Below, in pieces: positions 4,714-5,084 of a DNA stretch of 5,084 nucleotides; within the stretch, counting starts at the first letter, position 1, and the number at the start of each line of letters is the position of its first letter. The position numbers were made by a program, and so were the translations under genes. The notes under the pieces are model-generated. The model was given only the letters and a program-made list of their open reading frames with translations. It had not been told where the DNA came from and did no database searches. Origin of the DNA: Actinomycetes bacterium (GTDB lineage: Bacteria; Actinomycetota; Actinomycetes; Mycobacteriales; Micromonosporaceae); assembly GCA_023437285.1 (NCBI GenBank), contig JAEZGP010000373.1, forward strand, positions 1 through 5,084, in the 5' to 3' direction.

Positions 4714-5084
4714 TCAACGACCGAACGAGGGGACCGTCGCAAGCGAGTACGCGGCCGACAGCAGCAGCACGATGCCCGACCCGAGGCCGACCACCGTACT
4801 CACGGCGAGGTCGCGGCGGCGCGCGACCGGCACGGCGGACAGGGCGACCAGCGTCACGAGCGCGGCGGGCACGTGGATGAACGGGTACTCGATGAGCACC
4901 TCGACCGGGAACAGGTGCACGCCCACGACGAGCGCTACCCAGGCCGGCACGAGTTCGCGCTTGCCGCGCGCGCTCAGCACGCCCGCGCCGATGCCCGCGA
5001 GGGCGAACTCCACGCCGACGACGATGCCGAACACCGGGCTCGTGTCCGCGTCGAACACGGTGCCGTCGCCCCAGTGCCGCACCA
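4714..5084 (-). CDS. Multi-pass membrane protein of unknown function, 5' end outside the window
   Basis: About 122 residues are visible. The frame stays open to the right edge, and the first visible start-like codon (GTG, 5082) begins RHWGDGTVFDAD, which reads like the inside of a protein. The true N-terminus is therefore probably outside. Four hydrophobic segments lie at about 17-38, 44-64, 71-87 and 92-115 of the visible part, separated by short basic loops (ARGKRE, ARRRD). Two acidic residues sit in membrane-facing stretches (Glu25, and Glu61/Glu65 near the end of the second helix). I recall uncharacterised actinobacterial membrane proteins with the RHWxDGTVF and LVPAWVALVVGVHLFP patterns, but no function. 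The stop at 4714 is 58 bases upstream of the VOC gene start, in the same direction, so a two-gene operon is plausible. Confidence 0.75.
   Translation of the reverse strand, partial: VRHWGDGTVFDADTSPVFGIVVGVEFALAGIGAGVLSARGKRELVPAWVALVVGVHLFPVEVLIEYPFIHVPAALVTLVALSAVPVARRRDLAVSTVVGLGSGIVLLLSAAYSLATVPSFGR

Overview
This is a high-GC (about 70% by eye) actinobacterial window. The codon bias, the style of the secreted lectin/beta-helix protein and the remembered look of several homologues suggest a filamentous actinomycete, possibly Micromonosporaceae (Actinoplanes/Micromonospora-like). That placement is inference, because no rRNA or other marker gene is present. Most of the window is ordinary chromosomal gene content. 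I found no CRISPR array, tRNA, rRNA, insertion sequence, phage gene or biosynthetic cluster.

Layout, left to right. Positions 1-418 hold no convincing gene. They contain a small terminator-like hairpin near 30-50 and, at 333-389, two interlocked inverted repeats just past the 3' end of the first gene. Positions 419-1543 (minus) encode an AI-2E family (PerM-like) polytopic membrane protein. A divergent intergenic region of about 165 bp (1544-1709) carries a plausible sigma-70-type promoter and a perfect 14-bp palindrome placed like an operator. Positions 1710-3350 (plus) encode a secreted 546-residue protein with a ricin-type (CBM13-like) lectin domain and a right-handed parallel beta-helix domain, probably an extracellular polysaccharide-acting enzyme of unknown substrate. 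Positions 3434-3745 (plus) encode a small YtxH-like membrane-anchored protein. A strong 57-nt hairpin (3757-3813) separates it from a flavin reductase family protein (3833-4312, plus). That gene ends 1 bp from a convergent VOC-family protein (4314-4655, minus). The last gene (4714 to the right edge, minus) is a multi-pass membrane protein of unknown function, cut by the window.

The genes do not form one obvious pathway. The clearest functional unit is the secreted beta-helix protein with its own regulated-looking promoter, as expected for a carbohydrate-induced or catabolite-controlled exoenzyme. The most unusual DNA signals are the two structured inverted repeats downstream of genes. Both have arms built on a GATCTT...GGGAC core, and the first can form either a simple hairpin or a pseudoknot-like alternative.
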